NCBI GenBank assembly: GCA_964348095.1
Contig: CAYGBK010000062.1
Span: forward strand, 1-21,319
DNA length: 21,319 nt
Direction: 5' to 3'
Origin: WVXP01 sp964348095
Lineage (GTDB): Bacteria > Desulfobacterota > BSN033 > WVXP01
Positions 7,276 to 14,555 of the stretch are shown here, one piece after another. Position numbers and translations under genes: made by a program. The notes below the pieces were generated by a model that was given only the letters and a program-made list of their open reading frames with translations, did not search any database and was not told the origin of the DNA. Within the stretch, counting starts at the first letter, position 1, and every line of letters begins with the position of its first letter.

Positions 7276-7303
7276 TTGACAAGTGGGAAACTTGTGGTAT
7301 TCT
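7276..7303 (+). promoter_or_regulatory. Plus-strand promoter with palindrome in the spacer
   Basis: TTGACA at 7276-7281 is followed after 16 bases by TATTCT at 7298-7303, itself preceded by TGG (extended -10). The inverted repeat ACAAGT-N5-ACTTGT at 7279-7295 overlaps the -35 and fills the spacer, exactly where a repressor or MerR-type regulator would bind. The transcript would run antisense to the structured RNA and toward the membrane-protein gene at 7718. Confidence 0.5.
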
Positions 7304-7309
7304 GATATA

Positions 7310-7471
7310 AAAAGATGCCACCTTCCTCGGGATTTCCCTCTGGCAGGTGGCAGCTTCCCAACTTAATCTATTTATCTGTAAAAGAACCAGGATTCCCCGG
7401 GGCTGATTCGGGTTGCCCTCCCGTGCCTAATCTAGGCATAGCCCGATGAGGCCCCACACAATAGGAAAGCC
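7310..7471 (-). ncRNA. Structured, terminator-ended RNA: small RNA or leader of the GTPase gene
   Basis: A minus-strand promoter at 7478-7505 should start an RNA near 7471. It can fold with GCUUUCC at its 5' end pairing to GGGAAGC (7359-7353), and GGGGC with GCCCC and UCGGG with CCCGA around a short internal loop. Inside these is a 6-bp hairpin UGCCUA-GAU-UAGGCA. It ends with an intrinsic terminator: UGCCACCU and AGGUGGCA closing an inner GGG/CCC hairpin, followed by UCUUUUU. No protein is encoded. Layout (closing stem, large asymmetric bubble, apical stem) is loosely like 6S RNA, but I see no diagnostic 6S sequence. Because the GTPase gene follows about 200 bp later on the same strand, a terminated riboswitch-like leader is equally possible. 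Confidence 0.5.
7311..7352 (-). terminator. Intrinsic terminator at the 3' end of the structured RNA
   Basis: On the minus strand TGCCACCT and AGGTGGCA form an 8-bp stem enclosing a second small GGG/CCC hairpin, followed directly by TCTTTTT. It is a textbook U-tract position, about 205 bp before the GTPase start, so it either ends a small RNA or attenuates the gene. Confidence 0.65.
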
Positions 7472-7477
7472 GGTACC

Positions 7478-7505
7478 ATCATAGCAGAAGAAAAATCTGT
7501 GTCAA
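7478..7505 (-). promoter_or_regulatory. Near-consensus sigma70 promoter for the structured RNA
   Basis: On the minus strand TTGACA (7505-7500) is followed by 16 bases and TATGAT (7483-7478), giving 11 of 12 consensus positions. Transcription would begin around 7471, at a GG. Confidence 0.65.
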
Positions 7506-7523
7506 GGGTTTTTTTAATCCTCT

Positions 7524-7564
7524 CGATGTGACCTCCAGTTTTTCCCCACCCTCCGACGTGACCT
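7524..7564. repeat. Two 11-bp direct repeats exactly 30 bp apart, upstream of the RNA promoter
   Basis: CGATGTGACCT at 7524-7534 and CGACGTGACCT at 7554-7564 differ at one base and are spaced by 30 bp, close to three helical turns. They lie 19 and 49 bases upstream of the minus-strand -35, positions typical of activator sites. They could instead be leftover repeats from the end of an IS21-type insertion sequence, which carry repeated GGTCAC units. Confidence 0.4.
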
Positions 7565-7717
7565 TCACGCCTCTTTTGTGATTCCAGGAATCGACCGAGT
7601 CTGCAAAACCCCACATTTGCCTTGACTTCCCAAGAGGATCTGCTTAAATGGATCAAGGATTGCTGACGAAGGAAGCCTCTCACGAGCTAGTTGACGTCAT
7701 CTTCGCAGGGGTCAATT

Positions 7718-8230
7718 ATGGCCGAGTATATGAAAATACTCACTATAGTCATTTGGGGACTCGTGCCCCTCATCCTCCTATTGATTCTCTGTTTTACCCT
7801 TTTTCGAATCCCTGACAAAATGGCCGAACCCAAGGTTAGAGCCTCTGCACGGGAGGGCAAATTCGCCGGCCTCATCGTTCTCATCTTGTTCATCATCAGT
7901 CAGAAAAACAGGGACTTCAATTTCTCATTTAGAATCCCTTCATACGAATTCGATCTCTGGCCGACCCTTGCCGGGGCTTTGGCAGGCTTCATTGTCTATG
8001 GTGTTTTTAGTTTTATCAAGCCTGCCCGGGCCATGGGAATACTCGTTCTCGCCATCGTAAGCTCGACGTCCATTGTCTTATACAGCTATTTCTTCATCAG
8101 TGGCCTCAGTAAGACAGTGATGTACGGTACCCTAGGCATCCTCCTTGGTGTCCTCTTCTACGAGGTGGTCTTGCCAATCTTTGTACGGGAAGGGCCGGAT
8201 GAATCTAGCGAAGGCGGCCTTGGACGGTGA
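7718..8230 (+). CDS. Small multi-pass membrane protein of unknown function
   Basis: The 170-residue product has about five hydrophobic segments, near residues 6-29, 48-61, 81-100, 105-128 and 134-155. Short basic loops lie between them (RIPDKMAEPKVRASAREGK, FIKPARAM), and the soluble acidic tail is Gly/Ser-rich. I chose ATG 7718 because CAGGGG lies 7 bases before it; the frame is open nine codons further upstream to a TTG at 7691. No family is recognised, and no catalytic motif is visible. It stands alone, with a weak hairpin 6 bases after its stop. The plus-strand promoter at 7276-7303 might supply it through a leader of about 400 bases. Confidence 0.7.
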   Translation: MAEYMKILTIVIWGLVPLILLLILCFTLFRIPDKMAEPKVRASAREGKFAGLIVLILFIISQKNRDFNFSFRIPSYEFDLWPTLAGALAGFIVYGVFSFIKPARAMGILVLAIVSSTSIVLYSYFFISGLSKTVMYGTLGILLGVLFYEVVLPIFVREGPDESSEGGLGR

Positions 8231-8235
8231 CGAGC

Positions 8236-8257
8236 AGTTTCCAACCCGGAAACTTTA
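8236..8257 (+). terminator. Weak hairpin terminator after the membrane-protein gene
   Basis: AGTTTCC at 8236-8242 and GGAAACT at 8248-8254 form a 7-bp stem with a 5-base loop, followed by TTAGAATA. It starts 6 bases past the stop codon. The U-tract is poor, so termination strength is uncertain. Confidence 0.4.
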
Positions 8258-8439
8258 GAATACATTCTCCCTGCCCGTGTCAAATAATTCGTGGTCACAG
8301 AAGGAGGAGTTTCTCAACGACAGCACTACGATCGCCTTTGGGTCCAGAGGGAAACAAGGATCCCAGAAAAGGGATAGTGGAATCCGACGTGTCTCCCGAA
8401 GGGACGGGCAATGGTTCGAGAGTGAAAGGCTAGGTTCTT

Positions 8440-9384
8440 ATGAAATCAAAACGGAAATTCATGGCGGCCGCCGTTCAGTGTTTTCCGGTTTTTCTGAATA
8501 TTTCCAAAACGATTGACAAGATTGAGTCGATTGTGAAGGAGGCTGCCAAAAAGGGGGCTGAACTGATTGGGTTCCCAGAGGCGATAATACCGACCTATCC
8601 GTATTGGGTTTGGCTCGAAAGTCCTCTCACGTGGCGTGAAAAATACACCAAGAAGCTCTTTGAGAATTCCCTTGAGATTGATGGTCCTCACACCAAGAGA
8701 CTGTGCCAGATCGCTAAAGGAAACAGGTCCTATCTGGTCATTGGCATTAATGAGAGAGTGAGAGGCACCATCTATAATTCACAGGTATTCATATCTGAAA
8801 AAGGGGCTGTCGACGGTATTCATCGGAAACTCGTCCCGACCTTTGCCGAACGGAGTGTTTGGGGTCGTGGTGATGGGAGCACTTTGAACACCTACAAGAC
8901 AAGATTCGGCATCGTCGGCGGATTGATCTGCGCTGAACACAACATGCCCCTGGCGAGATATGCCCTGCTGTCTCAGTATGAGGAGATCCACGTCGCCTCT
9001 TACCCTGGCTTTCCCATCAAGGGCGCTGTCCTACCTTATCAAGCCGACATTGCTGTTCGGAACCACGCCATCGAAGGGCAGGTATTTGTGATCAATTCGA
9101 CTTCCACCATCTCTAAGGAGATGATCAATCAGCTATTTGACACAGATGACAAAAGATCTCTCCTAGAGAAGGTCGGGGGTGGATTCTCCAGTATCATTAA
9201 TCCCCTGGGCTTTTACATTGCTGGTCCGTTAAAAGATAAGGAGGGAATCATATACGCCGAAATTGATACGAGTGAGATCCTCTCTGCCAAACGCACGATC
9301 GATGCAATTGGCCACTATTCCAGACCAGACGTATTATCGTTGCGTCTGAACAAATCACATCAAGAGAATCTGGACGTGGAATGA
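8440..9384 (+). CDS. Nitrilase (carbon-nitrogen hydrolase superfamily, branch 1-like)
   Basis: The 314-residue protein has the full Glu-Lys-Cys catalytic triad of the nitrilase superfamily: E47 in GFPEA, K130 in HRKLVPT and nucleophile C164 in GGLICAEHNMPLARYA. The second structural Glu is E137 in FAER. The C-AEH..PL context and the PTYPYWVW segment after the first Glu are those of true nitrilases, which hydrolyse nitriles to carboxylic acids and ammonia, rather than amidases. The usual Trp after the cysteine (CWE) is Ala here, a change seen in some branches, so substrate range is open. Length fits the family (300-370) at its short end. It is cytoplasmic, with no signal peptide. It precedes a UbiD decarboxylase on the same strand, 440 bp away; a joint pathway is possible but not shown. 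Confidence 0.88.
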   Translation: MKSKRKFMAAAVQCFPVFLNISKTIDKIESIVKEAAKKGAELIGFPEAIIPTYPYWVWLESPLTWREKYTKKLFENSLEIDGPHTKRLCQIAKGNRSYLVIGINERVRGTIYNSQVFISEKGAVDGIHRKLVPTFAERSVWGRGDGSTLNTYKTRFGIVGGLICAEHNMPLARYALLSQYEEIHVASYPGFPIKGAVLPYQADIAVRNHAIEGQVFVINSTSTISKEMINQLFDTDDKRSLLEKVGGGFSSIINPLGFYIAGPLKDKEGIIYAEIDTSEILSAKRTIDAIGHYSRPDVLSLRLNKSHQENLDVE

Positions 9385-9467
9385 CCCCGGCGCCAATCCT
9401 GTTGATAATCCAATAACTCACGCCACCGCCGACTACGGATCAGTATCCCTCGATCTGCATGGCTTGA

Positions 9468-9788
9468 GTCCTTTTTTGGGTCCGTAGGAGGGGCAAAAGC
9501 CCGTTTGGTGCCACGGCCCTTGTGGGTGTCGCAAAAGCCAGGGTTCACGCTGCCTCCCATTCCTCGTCAATTATTTTCGATGCTCGCTGGGATACCTCCG
9601 GTTCTGTTGAACATGGACACGGATGGACTCTCAGCCAGTCCTCTGTTGACATCTATGAGGGTTCCCATATATAAGGGAATTCAGTCTCGTGTGAAAAGGA
9701 CGGACTGTTCTTTACATGGTTTCTTTCCAAGCATGGTCAGAGAGAAGCTCTTTCTGCAATCGGACCGTTTCTGACCGAACCCGATTAA
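9468..9788 (+). pseudogene. Possible decayed small gene between nitrilase and UbiD
   Basis: One plus-strand frame runs open from 9468 to 9671, is interrupted by TAA at 9672-9674, and continues open to TAA at 9786-9788. Both halves read like ordinary protein, for example IIFDARWDTSGSVEHGHGW before the stop and CEKDGLFFTWFLSKHGQRE after it. Only a GTG at 9522 offers a start, and it has no ribosome site. I do not recognise the family. It fills most of the 440-bp spacer. The frame may also be a chance opening. Confidence 0.25.
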
Positions 9789-9824
9789 CCGAATAATCTC
9801 ATAGATATAAACAAGGGGTTTTTC

Positions 9825-11291
9825 ATGATTTTTTCAGATCTGAGGGAATACATTGACGCGCTGGAGAAAGAGAGGGAATTGGTTCGAATCGAAAAAGAGG
9901 TCGATTGGAATTTAGAACTCGGGGCTGTCATCAGACGTTCCTACGACCTCAGGGTTGCAGCGCCGCTTTTCGAGAACATCAAAGGGTATCCACCGGGCTA
10001 TCGGATTCTCGGCGCCCCCATTGGATTGAGCCACCAGCCGGGTCGATATCTGACCAGGTTAGCCATGTCCCTGGGGTTTTCTCCTGATGCCACCTTTGAA
10101 GAAATCGTGGAGGGGTACATCTCAAGAAAGAAAGAACGCATAAAGCCTCTGGTCGTTGATAACGGTCCCTGTAAGGAGAACATTCAAGTGGGAAACAAGG
10201 TCAACCTCCTCTCTTTGCCGGTCCCCATGATCCATGAAGGGGATGGTGGGCGCTACATTGGCACATGGCACCTTGTCGCGACAAAAGACCCCGACACGAA
10301 CTGGGTGAATTGGGGCATGTATCGTTTAATGATACTCGATGAGAAAACAATGGGCTGCCTATTGCGCCCTGATCAGCACATCGGGTTTCACTACTACCAG
10401 AAATATGAGGCCAGAGAAAAGCCGATGGAGTTTGCGGTGGCCATTGGAACCGAACCCGTCAGCTCTCTTGTTGGCGCCCTCAGGGTTCCGACCGGGGTTG
10501 ATGAAGTTGATGTGGTCGGTGGAATCCGAGGAGAGCCCGTACCAGTGGTAAAGTGCGAGACAGTTGACCTCTGCGTGCCGGCGACGTCAGAAATCGTCAT
10601 CGAGGGTATTGTGCCGCCTCACGAAAGGCGTGAAGAAGGGCCTTTTGGCGAATATACGGGTTATTTGGCACACAAATCGTCTCCCAAGCCGGTCTTCAAA
10701 GTGACTGCCCTCACCTATCGTAATGATCCAATTCAGGTGCACTCTTGCATGGGAGTTCCAGTGGATGATTCGGCCGTGGTCACTACGGTGGTCCGGGCAG
10801 CGGACATCCTAGATGATTTGCGCCAGAAGGGGTTTCCCGTAAAGATGGTCTACCTTCCCCCCGAGGCTGTTAGCCATTTGGCCATAATTTCAACCACCGT
10901 GCCTTTTGCCAATTTCGCCAAGCATCTGGCTTTTTCCATATGGGGTTCGACTGCCGGTAGAACCACCTGGTATTTGATCGTTGTGGACGACGATATCGAT
11001 CCGACGAATATGAACGAGGTCATATGGGCTTTGACAACCCGCTGTCATCCTGAAAGAGGAATCTTTTCCACCGGGACGTCCTGGTCGATTCCACTTTTGC
11101 CGTTTCTCTCCCCTTATGAGAGAGAACACTACCTTGGTTCTCAAGTTCTTTTTGATTGCACATGGCCTAAGGACTGGCCGGCTGACGCGATTCCCAAGAA
11201 AGCCTCGTTTGATATGGTTTGGCCCGAACACATACAACAGAGAGTTTTGAAAAACTGGTTGAAATATGGATACAAAGAGTCGGATCGTTAA
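9825..11291 (+). CDS. UbiD-family decarboxylase (prenylated-FMN dependent)
   Basis: The 488-residue product is full length for UbiD enzymes, which reversibly decarboxylate aromatic or alpha,beta-unsaturated acids using prenylated FMN made by UbiX. The catalytic E-R-E set is visible: R167 in NWGMYR, and E271 and E276 in EGPFGEYTGY. N162 matches the metal/cofactor Asn five residues before the Arg. His in QHIGFHY and the E227 region are candidates for the other cofactor-metal ligands. AAGGGG lies before the ATG. Substrate cannot be told from motifs; the family includes phenylphosphate carboxylase, phthaloyl-CoA decarboxylase and ferulate-type enzymes. No UbiX is present in this window, so the cofactor must come from elsewhere. 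It is cytoplasmic, and a single gene downstream of a nitrilase. Confidence 0.92.
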   Translation: MIFSDLREYIDALEKERELVRIEKEVDWNLELGAVIRRSYDLRVAAPLFENIKGYPPGYRILGAPIGLSHQPGRYLTRLAMSLGFSPDATFEEIVEGYISRKKERIKPLVVDNGPCKENIQVGNKVNLLSLPVPMIHEGDGGRYIGTWHLVATKDPDTNWVNWGMYRLMILDEKTMGCLLRPDQHIGFHYYQKYEAREKPMEFAVAIGTEPVSSLVGALRVPTGVDEVDVVGGIRGEPVPVVKCETVDLCVPATSEIVIEGIVPPHERREEGPFGEYTGYLAHKSSPKPVFKVTALTYRNDPIQVHSCMGVPVDDSAVVTTVVRAADILDDLRQKGFPVKMVYLPPEAVSHLAIISTTVPFANFAKHLAFSIWGSTAGRTTWYLIVVDDDIDPTNMNEVIWALTTRCHPERGIFSTGTSWSIPLLPFLSPYEREHYLGSQVLFDCTWPKDWPADAIPKKASFDMVWPEHIQQRVLKNWLKYGYKESDR

Positions 11292-11609
11292 GATCGCATC
11301 CCTTCGCTCAGGGTCCTTCCGAATGAGGCCTCCAATTGACCATCACCTAAGGCTCGAAAGAGTTATGTCACTTAGGTTTGATGGTTTTTCCCGGGGTTTC
11401 TCCAGAGTTTCTAATTGAATCCTCTGGAGCCTGTCGATTTACACATTCTTAATCACGGGGGAGGGGGCGGTATGGAGATAGAAGGAGGCCGAGGAGAATC
11501 TCAGAATTGATTTTTGCGGCCGAGAACCTCTTTCATTCTCCGTAGCCTGTTGGTGTTTGGGATGAGGATACAAGACTATTAGAAGGGAGATTCCGAAGAG
11601 GAATATCCA
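11292..11609. other. Convergent spacer with one long-loop hairpin
   Basis: The region lies between the ends of the UbiD gene and the minus-strand lipoprotein gene. ACCTAAG at 11345-11351 can pair with CTTAGGT at 11371-11377 across a 19-base loop, followed by a T-rich stretch near 11383-11390, so it may end the UbiD transcript. From 11457 the bases are purine-rich on the plus strand. No gene is supported. Confidence 0.35.
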
Positions 11610-12161
11610 TCAGAATGACATGGAACCCACCAGATCATTGAATTCCCGCGAGTGAGCGAGAACGCGGTCATTGTAACCTATTATGCCTATTCCCATTCGG
11701 TAGGTAATGTTTGCCCCCATGTATCTGTATATGACAACCCTTTTCGTGGTCATTTTTCTCCCTGCCTTGAAACCATATGCAGAGGAGAAGGCGTAATAAT
11801 CCATCTCCGTGGTGAATTTATGTAGCCTTCCTGCAGAGTTCCGTGGTTCCCACCTTTTCGAGAATTTCATAACAGCGGGACTGGCACCATTGACGCCCCA
11901 ACTGGCTAAGAGTTTTTCAGGCGTCACTTTTTCATAAAAGTCATTTTTTCTCTTTCCTGAGAGCCTCCCCTTGTAGTATCGTGGCTTTTCGAAACGTATG
12001 ATAGTGTTATCTGGATGTATCAGCCTTTCTCCCCTCTTCACCCATGGCTTTTTCAGAGAACTCATGTGGCGGGATGTTCCATGGATACATCCAGGCAGGA
12101 GATATAAAATGCATGCGAGGCTAATCAAGAAAACCACGGGGTGTTTCGATCTCTTTATCAA
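11610..12161 (-). CDS. Predicted lipoprotein of unknown function, TTG start
   Basis: The 183-residue product starts MIKRSKHP and a hydrophobic core, then a lipobox LPGC with the lipidated Cys at residue 25. It is therefore an exported lipoprotein. The mature part is basic and rich in Tyr (YYAFSSAYGFKAG, YRYMGANITYRMGIGI), which may suit beta structure; no family is recognised. I chose the TTG at 12161 because GGAGG at 12171-12167 lies 5 bases before it and the signal peptide begins exactly there. An ATG 24 codons further upstream (12233) would bury the signal peptide. It is divergent from the Yip1-like gene at 12362, with a 200-bp shared upstream region. Confidence 0.7.
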   Translation of the reverse strand: MIKRSKHPVVFLISLACILYLLPGCIHGTSRHMSSLKKPWVKRGERLIHPDNTIIRFEKPRYYKGRLSGKRKNDFYEKVTPEKLLASWGVNGASPAVMKFSKRWEPRNSAGRLHKFTTEMDYYAFSSAYGFKAGRKMTTKRVVIYRYMGANITYRMGIGIIGYNDRVLAHSREFNDLVGSMSF

Positions 12162-12361
12162 CTCTCCCTCCTTTACATCGTTCAGTATGGTGATATTGCA
12201 CATCCCGTGCCATGCCCGTATGGTGGTGGACAAGAAAGCATAAGAAACTGGAAAGAGGATGACTCATCCCATTCCCCGGGAAATCTGCTTTAGCCTTTCA
12301 AGAATTCGTACCAGATGCCGAATATGAAGTCAGACATATGGATAGAAATGGGGAGGACAAT

Positions 12362-12889
12362 ATGGATACTTTTCAAGATCGCATTCTCAGGGCTGCAAAG
12401 CTGGATGCCGACCTTTACGACGAGGTTGAGGCTGATCGAGACGCAATGGGTCAGGCTGTCGGTGTAGTCGTTCTCTCTAGCATAGCTGCTGGGATCGGGA
12501 CCATAACCAGGGGAGGCTTTGGTGGGATCTTGTTTGGGACGATATTTGCCATCTTTGGCTGGTATGTGTGGGCGTATGTTACTCACCTCATTGGAACGAA
12601 ATATCTTCAAGAAGGGGAGAGAAGACCGGATTTTATGACATTGTTGCGTATTATAGGCTTTTCGAGTTCTCCTGGCTTGATTCGAGTACTCGGAGTTATT
12701 CCGGGGCTCACGTGGATCGTGTTTTTAATTGCGTCCATTTGGATGCTGATAGCGATGGCTATCGCAGTGAAACAAGCCTTTGGGCATGAAAACACTTCCC
12801 GAGCTTTTGGCGTCTGTCTGGCCGGATGGATTATTCAATCGGTGATCCTTCTGTTGTTGTTCTCTATTCTCGGTCCAAGAACCAGTTAG
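12362..12889 (+). CDS. Yip1-domain-like integral membrane protein
   Basis: The 175-residue protein has a soluble N-terminal helix rich in acids (residues 1-30) followed by about five hydrophobic segments (33-48, 55-78, 93-111, 114-138, 147-170). The pattern FAIFGWYVWAYVTHLIGTKY and the FSSSPGLIRVLGVIPGL loop are typical of the bacterial YIP1 family (PF04893), whose function in bacteria is unknown. ATG 12362 was chosen because GGGGAGG at 12350-12356 lies 5 bases upstream; an in-frame ATG at 12338 lacks a site. The plus-strand MtrA-like gene starts about 100 bp after it, so the two may be cotranscribed. Confidence 0.7.
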   Translation: MDTFQDRILRAAKLDADLYDEVEADRDAMGQAVGVVVLSSIAAGIGTITRGGFGGILFGTIFAIFGWYVWAYVTHLIGTKYLQEGERRPDFMTLLRIIGFSSSPGLIRVLGVIPGLTWIVFLIASIWMLIAMAIAVKQAFGHENTSRAFGVCLAGWIIQSVILLLLFSILGPRTS

Positions 12890-12987
12890 CCCTTTCCCCA
12901 TAGGATGTCCTTTCTGAGAAATGGTGAATATGGAAACGTGATCTCAAGCGGTAAACCCTGTTGATTCGAATTGAGTAGTCCCCAGGT

Positions 12988-13749
12988 ATGACCGTGACGT
13001 ACGGGCGAAATAGGTATGGTTTCAAGGCATCGAGGCCTGACTACCCGACTACTCTGGTTACTGAAATGCAGAAAACAAAACCCCATTCTGATTATCCTCC
13101 GGAAGAGGGCAGGTATATCAGAGGGAACGATTCTTCTCCAGTCGCTGTTGCCATTGTTTTGAACTGTGACGCCGACAAGATTCCTCCGGAGCTTGAAAAA
13201 CTTGTACGGGCCGGAATAGAGAGCGGCGCGGCGCTTTCCGGAACAGTCCAAACCGAGAATATTGGTTTCGAGAAGATAGTCTGCAATATCGTTGCAAATC
13301 CAAATATTCGATATCTGATTGTGGGCGGTCCAGAATCTGAGGGGCATCTCACTGGAGAGGCATTGAAGGCTCTGATTCTCAAGGGGGTTGATGAGAAGAA
13401 GCGTATCGTTGGCACCGATGCCCCCCACCCTTTTCTGTTCAATTTGCCGGTAAAGTTAATTGACCGTTTTCGCAAACAGGTCTCGCTGATCGACCTGCAA
13501 TTTGAGGGCGACCCAGACATATTCAGGAAAGCTGTCTGGTCCTGTTATCAAGAGAGCCCAGTCCAGTTTCGTGGTTACTCTCTGTACGATGTCGGCCCCT
13601 ATCCGGAACCGCCCTTGAGTGGCAAAATAACATGGCGAGTGACTCAGCCCTGGACGGAGGGTCTGGACGAAAAGGAAGCTGAGGCCGTGAGAAAGGCAAA
13701 GGAACTCATGGAACGGTTGAAGGCAAAGGCCAGAGGCGAACCCCGATAG
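12988..13749 (+). CDS. MtrA-like protein (tetrahydromethanopterin S-methyltransferase subunit A family)
   Basis: The 253-residue protein matches the MtrA family (PF04208) from about residue 37 to 230. Diagnostic blocks are YPPEEGRYIRGN, SGTVQTENIGFEKIVCNIVAN, PNIRYLIVGGPE, EGHLTGEALKAL, AVWSCYQE and GKITWRVT. In methanogens MtrA carries the corrinoid, whose cobalt is ligated by a His in the KGH-TG motif. H120 in SEGHLTG matches it, so corrinoid binding is probable. The membrane helix that anchors methanogen MtrA is absent, and a charged C-terminal helix (KEAEAVRKAKELMERLKAKA) replaces it. No other Mtr subunit or MtrH is nearby, so it may act with another methyltransferase. The start is uncertain: ATG 12988 has only a weak AGG, and ATG 13066 would still keep the whole domain. 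Confidence 0.85.
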   Translation: MTVTYGRNRYGFKASRPDYPTTLVTEMQKTKPHSDYPPEEGRYIRGNDSSPVAVAIVLNCDADKIPPELEKLVRAGIESGAALSGTVQTENIGFEKIVCNIVANPNIRYLIVGGPESEGHLTGEALKALILKGVDEKKRIVGTDAPHPFLFNLPVKLIDRFRKQVSLIDLQFEGDPDIFRKAVWSCYQESPVQFRGYSLYDVGPYPEPPLSGKITWRVTQPWTEGLDEKEAEAVRKAKELMERLKAKARGEPR

Positions 13750-14165
13750 GCAATCTTGGTCGACCCGGGGCAGTCAAGACGTTGTCCCTTTGTGAATTTG
13801 TGAAAAATACGGAAATTCTGAGAAAACGATTGATCTTCAGACACGCCTGCCTCATATTCCCTGTATTTCCTGCTGATCTCCGCAAGGCATGATTTGACTT
13901 TTTCCCTTCCACAACCAACAATGAACCCAAAATCGAAGGCGGAGGTGATCAGCGAAAAAGAACCTCTAAGATTCTTCCTGTGATACGTCGAATGCTTGCC
14001 CGGAAAGTCAGCACTTTACGCACCTCCACGACTAGTTCCAAACTCTCTACTTCTTCGAAAGGCTCGCCGGAGAAAGACAGTAGCGGATAACACAATATTG
14101 ACCGTCCAGTAAGGGCGATTAGGAAGGGTGAGAAAACCCTGACTGCACCAAAAAGGAGGTTTACC
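13750..14165. other. Spacer before the DUF1059 gene, no supported gene
   Basis: It contains a small hairpin AGGGT/ACCCT (14125-14140) and the strong ribosome site AAGGAGG of the DUF1059 gene at 14153-14159. TTGACC at 14098-14103 is a possible -35 with no good -10. A minus-strand frame over 13949-14168 looks protein-like but is not supported. Confidence 0.3.
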
Positions 14166-14342
14166 ATGTCAAAGGTACTCCGGTGTAGAGATGTCGGTAT
14201 GGACTGTGACTTTGTGACTCGTGCAGAAACGGAAGAAGAGATTTTGAGCAAAGTTGCTGAACACGCTGAAGCAACCCACGACATGAAAGAAATTACGGAA
14301 GACGTCCTTGCGAAGGTGCGTGCAGCCATTCGCGAGGAATAA
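14166..14342 (+). CDS. DUF1059 family small protein (second copy)
   Basis: The 58-residue product reads MSKVLRCRDVGMDCDFVTRA then ETEEEILSKVAEHAEATHD, which carries the DUF1059 (PF06348) signature C-x-D-x-GMDC (C7, C14) and the AETEEE and VAEHA..TH blocks. AAGGAGG at 14153-14159 lies 6 bases upstream of the ATG, a strong ribosome site, so the gene is certainly expressible. It is below common gene-length cutoffs. A GYD gene follows on the same strand 213 bp later, mirroring the GYD/DUF1059 pair at 4551-5671. The biochemical function of the family is unknown to me; Cys/His conservation makes metal binding thinkable. Confidence 0.9.
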   Translation: MSKVLRCRDVGMDCDFVTRAETEEEILSKVAEHAEATHDMKEITEDVLAKVRAAIREE

Positions 14343-14555
14343 CGTCCCCAGACCATCGAGATGGTCAGAATTGACAGGTAGCGGGTGGACCGTAACCTGC
14401 CATCGGTGAACTGTCGCACCTAATACGGGTTTTGACGACATCACCTAGCCTCATCAAAGCCGGCTTTTGTAGTGCCGCCAGCCGCTGAAGGGGTGAACCA
14501 CAATTGAGAAAGTCCCAGACAAAGATCTCCGGGCATTGAGAAAGGAGACAATAAA

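Noticed and set aside
7310..7471. Assignment of the structured RNA to cobalamin, NiCo or SRP RNA classes
   Set aside because: I looked for a B12 box, the NiCo four-way junction motifs and the SRP GGAA/AGCAGCC loop and did not find them on either strand.
7432..7683. Minus-strand 83-codon frame
   Set aside because: It runs across the near-consensus promoter and the direct repeats, and its Gly/His pattern is explained by the repeated GGTCAC DNA units.
9360..9560. Minus-strand frame over the end of the nitrilase gene
   Set aside because: It overlaps a strong gene and has no ribosome site or recognisable motif.
13949..14168. Minus-strand frame rich in Glu/Val/Leu, and the antisense Ser/Thr-rich plus frame
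   Set aside because: Neither has a ribosome site. The minus frame overlaps the start of the well-supported DUF1059 gene; composition alone is not enough.
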